Source: a virus. Taken from it: a stretch of DNA of 20,142 bases. This document shows, in pieces, positions 16,175 through 20,142 of the stretch. The notes under the pieces are model-generated. The model was not told the origin of the DNA, did no database searches, and saw nothing but the letters and a program-made list of their open reading frames with translations. The stretch covers positions 1 to 20,142 of IMG/VR virus record IMGVR_UViG_3300011010_000213; one strand, written 5' to 3'. Each line of letters opens with the position of its first letter. Positions within the stretch are counted from its first letter, which is position 1. The translations under genes were made by a program, and so were the position numbers.

Positions 16175-17311
16175 TTAAGCCGCGTTAGTTGTGTAGTACT
16201 TAACTTCTAGTTCATTAGCCGAACCAATGTCAAAGGCACTTGATGCAGAACCTTGAGCAGTAAAGTTAATTGTTGTAGAAATAACCTGTTCAGTTGCAAC
16301 AGTTGGAATTGTTAACACAGCTGCTGGCATCGTTAACGATACTCGCGTTGCGTTACTAGATCCACCAATATTTACTTCGATTTTAAACTCTGGATCAACG
16401 TCAGTTGTTGAACCGGCTAACAAATCGGCTAACAGACCTGCAGTGTTTGTTGAACCTGCACGTAAGTAAGCATTAATGCTTCCGCTAATAGCGCGCGTAC
16501 CAGTAAAGTAGGTAAAGGGACGGTTAACAACACCTAAGTTAGCTGGTGTTAAGTATGTTAAGTTGTTAGCAATTGTTAAGCTACCACCAGTAAGGGCTAC
16601 GGTAAACGCAGTACCACCACCGCCAATACCTTTAGCAATTGAAAGAGTACTTAGCTTGTTAGCAATAAACGGAGCGGTAGTAATCTTAGCTTTAGCACTT
16701 CCAGTTAAGCCGCCACCAAATACTGCAGGTGAAGCTGTTGTAGCTGTTAAACCTGAGATTTGACGTAAAATAGCACCTTTACCAGCCCAAGCAATCATAG
16801 CAATAGCATCTAAACCAAAATCAATTGTAGCGCTATCTAAGGCGCAGTTGTCAATAATGTAAGATACACCATCGATTAAAATGATTAGTCCAAATTTTTG
16901 TAATTGGTGAGAGTTGGAATTTGTTGCAACTACTGTTGCGTATGTAACACCATCTGACCAAGCTGGAGCACTACCACCGATTGCGTCAGTGCCTAACAAA
17001 GCATTCCATAGTACCGCTTCTTCAGCTGTAATATTTGTTCCGCCATCAGCAGGACGAATATAAGTGCTCATAGAAAAATCAACTGGCTCTAGTGCAGTAT
17101 TAAAACTACGCTGACCACGAACTGGAGAAGCTCCTGCTTCGTTAAGTGTAACGGTTTCGGCAGTTGTATTCTGACTAAAACTAAATCCATCCATAACCTG
17201 GAGTTCTCTAGTGTTAGTATCAGTAAAACCGCTGGTTGCAACGACACCTGTTTCTGAATTTACGTTAGTAGTGAAAAATACACGACTATTACGAATTAAA
17301 TTAAATGACAT
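16175..17311 (-). CDS. Major tail (tube) protein, 378 aa
   Basis: The product begins MSFNLIRNSRVFFTTNVNSE and has TNTRELQVMDGFSFSQNT, TVTLNEAGASPVRGQRSFNT and DFSMSTYIRP. These blocks match tube proteins I recall from other siphophages. The C-terminal half is Ser/Thr/Ala-rich beta sequence with a Gly-rich loop (GIGGGGTAF) and an extra FTYFTGTRAISGSINAYLRA segment; it may be a second tube-like or decorating domain. Many copies would stack into hexameric rings around the tape measure. Placement between the tail terminator and the chaperones is the canonical order. An AAGGA-type site precedes the ATG. A GC-rich hairpin terminator directly behind the stop suits a gene needing high mRNA levels. 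Confidence 0.9.
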   Translation of the reverse strand: MSFNLIRNSRVFFTTNVNSETGVVATSGFTDTNTRELQVMDGFSFSQNTTAETVTLNEAGASPVRGQRSFNTALEPVDFSMSTYIRPADGGTNITAEEAVLWNALLGTDAIGGSAPAWSDGVTYATVVATNSNSHQLQKFGLIILIDGVSYIIDNCALDSATIDFGLDAIAMIAWAGKGAILRQISGLTATTASPAVFGGGLTGSAKAKITTAPFIANKLSTLSIAKGIGGGGTAFTVALTGGSLTIANNLTYLTPANLGVVNRPFTYFTGTRAISGSINAYLRAGSTNTAGLLADLLAGSTTDVDPEFKIEVNIGGSSNATRVSLTMPAAVLTIPTVATEQVISTTINFTAQGSASSAFDIGSANELEVKYYTTNAA

Positions 17312-17388
17312 ATTTCATTTCCTTTTAAGTTTAGTATCTTCGTGCTTTAACTAGATATTTATCTGTTGTGACACATTGATACGATTTC

Positions 17389-17826
17389 TTACATAATTGC
17401 ATAACGCACTTGTAAGTTAATTTCTCCAACTGCATAAGGGGCTAGTAGCCCTTCATCAGTAGTTATTGACTGAATTAATATTTCAGTTGTTTCGTGGCCT
17501 GTAATTGTATCATAGGCCAGCACTCGATTAGCATCTACGCAGGTCTCTACATCTTCCAACAATTCTTCTAATTGTTGTTGTGCTTCTTCGCCTCGGCAGT
17601 ATACTTTTAGGCTGATACCTAGAAAACCCCAAGCAAAATTACTTGGTAAGTATTCTCGTATTTCTGAGCCAGGGGTTAAATATATAGCTGGAAAGTCTTG
17701 GATTTCATCCCAAAATTTTAGTTTTGCATACGCATTATTACTTAGATTAGTTTTATAAGGCGCTTGCCCATCAATTGTATTAAGTTTTTCTGTTAATGCT
17801 CTTATAATAGATGTTCTTTTGCTCAT
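17389..17826 (-). CDS. Tail terminator protein, 145 aa
   Basis: The product starts MSKRTSIIRALTEKLNTIDG and continues with KLKFWDEIQDFPAIYLTPGS, then EIREYLPSNFAWGFLGISLK and VYCRG. An acidic helix (LEELLEDVETCVDANR) follows, and it ends EINLQVRYAIM. Small alpha/beta proteins of this length with a central 'FPA(I/V)YxTPGxE' strand and the helix 'LEDxExCxDAN' are familiar as terminators of siphophage tails; in lambda this role belongs to gpU. It would form a ring on the finished tube and provide the surface for head joining. The ATG overlaps the stop of the 557-aa gene (ATGA), and the tube protein gene follows after 77 bp. Family assignment rests on motif memory and gene order. Confidence 0.8.
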   Translation of the reverse strand: MSKRTSIIRALTEKLNTIDGQAPYKTNLSNNAYAKLKFWDEIQDFPAIYLTPGSEIREYLPSNFAWGFLGISLKVYCRGEEAQQQLEELLEDVETCVDANRVLAYDTITGHETTEILIQSITTDEGLLAPYAVGEINLQVRYAIM

Positions 17827-19496
17827 ATGGCTACTGCCCTTAATCTATTGTCAACTTGTGTAGAGGCAATCTCTCGAATTGACTTAGATATTAATAACTT
17901 AGGATCTCGCGATTTAGGGTTAGATTGCACTCCACCAGCACTAAAAGTTGCATACGGATTCTTCATATAACTATAAAAAGCTGTTACCATTCCTGCCCTA
18001 GATTCTGTTAATCGCTCTACTTTTACGCTTTCAGCAAATCTTCCGCTACGTAAATTTAATATGTCACGCCTAGATCCGTTGCCCATATTCTGCTTTATTT
18101 TTTCAGCAAGAGTACTGTCTAGTAGTAGCTGTAAAGAGTTTAAACTTACTTGTCGTGCATTACTAAATTTTAGAGCAGGCTCTTTGAATACTAGATCAGG
18201 TTTCTTAGATCTAGTTGGTTTTGTAACCTTTGATTTGCTTTGTTTAGTACCTACGGATAGTTTATTTTTTAATACTAAAGTGGTACGAGAACCTTTTGTG
18301 ATTTTTCCTACTGCAGCATCTGCCATCATAGTAGTTAAGTGATTTAACATACTTGGAGAACCTTCTGTACTTATTAAGGCATCAAAAGTTTGCTGACTTT
18401 CCAGTATTTTAACTAGTTTTTTCTCTAGTATAGGATCTAGGTTTGTAGTATTATTTAATTTTTGCAACTGCAGCGCTCTATCTTTTACATAGTAGCTTAC
18501 TTTTTGTAAGTTACTAAGTAGTTTCTTAAAAGCTTCTTGTGCAGCTTTTTCTTGTGCAATATTAGATACGTTAGGCTTAACAGAAGAAATAAGTTTTGAT
18601 AGATAAGTACCTGCAGTTGTTAATAAATCTCCTGCTTCCTTATTAAATTTTGCAAACTGAACTTCAGTTGTCAATCGTATCTCTGCTGCATTTGAAAACA
18701 AACGCTTATCAGTTTCTGTAAAAAGATTAACGTCTAATGCAATATTACTACTTAAAAAGTCAGCATTAGTAACTAAATCTACTACTACCCCTAGTTGTTT
18801 TTCTAAATCTGTTAATTGTTTTGTGGAATTGTTAAATTTAACTTGTCCTGCAGAGTCTTTTCTTAGTCCGAAAGCTCTGATCAATCTTGCTGTAAAAACG
18901 CCAGTTAAGTGGCCGCCTTGTAAAGATTTTCTTAGCTGGGATTTTATTTCGTCTGTTATACCTGGGGTATTCTGCGCAATATACTCAGTGTAGTACGTTA
19001 CAATCTTTCCTTGAGGAATATTTTTTAATAGTAAAAGATCCTTAAAAGATTCGTCTTCGTTTTGCGCTTTAGCAAAAACTGCTACGCTTTCTTTAGTATT
19101 TCGCGTAGGGCCCGAGTATATAAAACCATTCTTAACACGTCGGTTATCAGTTAACAAAAATTCTTTGTCTTTATAGTATACGTCTGAGATATAAGATACA
19201 AAACCATCGAATGATGCATTTTGTACAGCTACAGTTAATTTATCGGATAACTCTTTTTCTTCAATTGCTTTTGACATATCCTGCAATAATGCTGCAAAAG
19301 AGCCTCTACTCATTATAGATTCGTGTCTGCCGCCAACTGTATCCGTATCTTTTCTAATTTGATCCCTACTAGTGTAGGACTCAAATGTTTTTAATTTACG
19401 TTCAGTTAACGAATCTCCAGTACCTTTAGTAATTACGTCAGTTAATCTGGAGACTATGTGCGAACGTACCGTCGCAGACATTTTATCTAAACTCAT
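17823..19496 (-). CDS. Large neck / tail-completion candidate with gp10-like C-terminus, 557 aa
   Basis: The last ~90 residues (about 465-557) contain LNLRSGRFAESVKVERLTES, then FYSYMKNPYATFSAGG and DPKLLISKSIREI. This has the look of HK97-gp10-like neck or tail-completion proteins, which are normally only 100-200 aa and sit between connector and tail terminator genes, exactly as here. The preceding ~450 residues are mostly helical and charged, with motifs I do not recognise (for example SLQGGHLTGVFTARLIRAFG). A very basic stretch at about 410-425 (KQSKSKVTKPTRSKK) may be a flexible linker or contact nucleic acid. Start and stop both overlap neighbours as ATGA. The simplest reading is a neck protein fused to a large N-terminal domain of unknown role. 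An alternative is an independent virion protein with a chance gp10-like end. Confidence 0.7.
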   Translation of the reverse strand: MSLDKMSATVRSHIVSRLTDVITKGTGDSLTERKLKTFESYTSRDQIRKDTDTVGGRHESIMSRGSFAALLQDMSKAIEEKELSDKLTVAVQNASFDGFVSYISDVYYKDKEFLLTDNRRVKNGFIYSGPTRNTKESVAVFAKAQNEDESFKDLLLLKNIPQGKIVTYYTEYIAQNTPGITDEIKSQLRKSLQGGHLTGVFTARLIRAFGLRKDSAGQVKFNNSTKQLTDLEKQLGVVVDLVTNADFLSSNIALDVNLFTETDKRLFSNAAEIRLTTEVQFAKFNKEAGDLLTTAGTYLSKLISSVKPNVSNIAQEKAAQEAFKKLLSNLQKVSYYVKDRALQLQKLNNTTNLDPILEKKLVKILESQQTFDALISTEGSPSMLNHLTTMMADAAVGKITKGSRTTLVLKNKLSVGTKQSKSKVTKPTRSKKPDLVFKEPALKFSNARQVSLNSLQLLLDSTLAEKIKQNMGNGSRRDILNLRSGRFAESVKVERLTESRAGMVTAFYSYMKNPYATFSAGGVQSNPKSRDPKLLISKSIREIASTQVDNRLRAVAI

Positions 19497-20059
19497 GAAA
19501 AGTCTGCCATATATTGATCTAACACACGTTTGATCGATGCTGGAAAATTACTGGAAGCTACATAATTAATCTGTGTAGTACCAGGATTTAAGTCACGAGT
19601 GCTGTGAACCACGCCATTGTTTCGTGAGTAGTACTCTATTAAGTCTAAAACTGCTAATTTTAAATCGCCAGGTACTACTTCGTATCCTGCAAAATAATTT
19701 ACTCTGTATCCATTAATTTGTTCTGGGAATCCCATAGGGCTTAAACTAAGTACATAATCGTCACGTACTACCCAATCTGTAAACTTTACAAGATTAGTAT
19801 AAGTCTTACCGTAATCTGCACTGTAAGCTACTGAGTTAACTGCTACTACTGGAGTTTCTTTTAAAATAATTTGTTTAAAGCCACCATCAAATACTTCTGT
19901 TTTAGCCTCGTCGTAAAAGTCAATGAAGGTACGACGGCAATATGTTTTTACTAAATCGCTAACCTTGGGTATTAATAAATCAACTTCTGCATCAGAGTTT
20001 ATACTTGTAATTCCCATGTAAGCTTTGTATTCTGCTTTTGTTACTAAATTTGTTGCCAT
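19493..20059 (-). CDS. Head-tail connector (adaptor) protein, 188 aa
   Basis: The start is set at the ATG at 20059 (MATNLVTKAEYKAYMGITSI), 5 nt after GAGG. A longer version from a TTG at 20131 would translate through two hairpins and is unlikely. The N-terminal helices read LVTKAEYKAYMGI..N SDAEVDLLIPKVSDLVKTYC followed by RRTF, which is the typical beginning of gp6/gp15-type adaptors that dock under the portal. A central beta region follows (ILKETPVVAVNSVAYSADYG) and then the familiar GYRVNYFAGYEVVPGDLKLA with VLDLIEYYSRN. The end (FPASIKRVLDQYM) is a helix. The gene heads the block seen here and would normally follow capsid genes. Its stop overlaps the next start by ATGA. Confidence 0.87.
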   Translation of the reverse strand: MATNLVTKAEYKAYMGITSINSDAEVDLLIPKVSDLVKTYCRRTFIDFYDEAKTEVFDGGFKQIILKETPVVAVNSVAYSADYGKTYTNLVKFTDWVVRDDYVLSLSPMGFPEQINGYRVNYFAGYEVVPGDLKLAVLDLIEYYSRNNGVVHSTRDLNPGTTQINYVASSNFPASIKRVLDQYMADFS

Positions 20060-20064
20060 AAATA

Positions 20065-20068
20065 CCTC
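20065..20068 (-). promoter_or_regulatory. Ribosome binding site deciding the connector start
   Basis: GAGG lies 5 nt upstream of the ATG at 20059 and directly next to the foot of the 17-bp hairpin (20070-20108). It supports the short 188-aa start, and the hairpin could influence access to it. Confidence 0.7.
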
Positions 20069-20069
20069 G

Positions 20070-20108
20070 CTTGTTTTATAAAGGTACCGAATACCTTTAT
20101 AAAACAAG
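20070..20108 (-). repeat. Perfect 17-bp inverted repeat (hairpin) in the leader of the connector gene
   Basis: The arms 20070-20086 and 20092-20108 are perfectly complementary, with a 5-base loop. In the minus-strand RNA this gives a long, mostly A-U stem that ends one base before GCGAGG. It shares CTTGTTTT with the terminator hairpin just upstream, so the two structures compete for the same bases. Possible roles are protection of a processed 5' end, an RNase III target, or control of read-through; none can be decided from sequence alone. Confidence 0.7.
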
Positions 20109-20126
20109 ACCCCGAAGGGTCTTGTT
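20101..20126 (-). terminator. UUCG-loop hairpin, probable weak terminator of the upstream gene
   Basis: On the minus strand AACAAGACCC and GGGTCTTGTT form a 10-bp stem closed by the very stable C(UUCG)G tetraloop. Only four T residues follow, so termination may be partial and allow read-through into the connector gene. The upstream gene, cut by the window edge, may end at a TAA at 20134-20132. The same 11 bases around that TAA (TTAACAATTAC on plus) also occur at the stop of the 277-aa gene, likewise just before a terminator. Confidence 0.6.
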
Positions 20127-20142
20127 AACAATTACACTAGCA

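Noticed and set aside
17312-17388. Possible promoter in the 77-bp gap before the tube protein gene
   Set aside because: Only AT-rich -10-like words without a -35 at proper distance; no hairpin either. I see nothing supportable beyond the ribosome site.
2105-18342. Plus-strand open frames of 60-99 codons scattered opposite the tail genes
   Set aside because: All lie antisense to well-supported genes, lack recognisable motifs and follow the codon pattern of the opposite strand. I see no plus-strand promoter or operon arrangement for them.
20060-20131. TTG start extending the connector by 24 codons
   Set aside because: The extension translates through both leader hairpins. A good GAGG site supports the ATG at 20059.

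Overview
The window is the late, virion-morphogenesis segment of a tailed double-stranded DNA phage or prophage with a long non-contractile (siphovirus-type) tail. All convincing genes lie on the minus strand, so transcription runs from high to low coordinates. The DNA is clearly AT-rich. The genes are tightly packed with ATGA and TAATG stop/start overlaps. Start codons are usually preceded by AGGA/GGAG-type Shine-Dalgarno sites, and promoters and terminators are of ordinary bacterial type. The host cannot be named from this sequence, and no capsid, packaging, replication or integration gene is present.

Reading in the direction of transcription from the right edge, the first unit is the neck and tail tube: head-tail connector (about 20.06 kb), a large neck/tail-completion candidate of 557 aa, a tail terminator, and the major tail (tube) protein. 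A GGTACCGG hairpin terminator follows. Next is a two-frame tail assembly chaperone (16.1-15.3 kb). Its second half is reached by a -1 ribosomal frameshift at a perfect G_GGA_AAC slippery site, as in the lambda G/GT system. A strong terminator, whose stem contains the stop codon of the frameshift product, closes this block.

A consensus promoter then starts the tail-tip unit: a very large tape measure protein (about 2417 aa), a tail-tip/baseplate hub protein, a modular tail fibre (Ig-like modules, collagen-like triplets, C-terminal S74 self-cleaving chaperone), a second modular beta-rich protein of 616 aa, a small 121-aa protein and a 277-aa beta-rich structural protein. This unit ends at the hairpin at 909-942. 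A second consensus promoter immediately follows. It drives a membrane-anchored coiled-coil protein of 118 aa and a protein cut by the left edge. That last protein has the QGSTF...GYAARMQIR signature of a phage structural family, interrupted by an FCCH-like beta insert.

The genes form one assembly line. The connector, neck and terminator proteins join head to tail. The tube protein polymerises along the tape measure with help from the G and GT chaperones. The hub, fibre and accessory proteins make the host-binding tip. The least ordinary features are regulatory: two late promoters matching the sigma-70 consensus with extended -10 and 17-bp spacer, each directly behind a terminator; overlapping hairpins in front of the connector gene; a likely attenuator between the tube protein and chaperone genes; and the frameshift site. 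I see no new enzymatic or defence system in this window.
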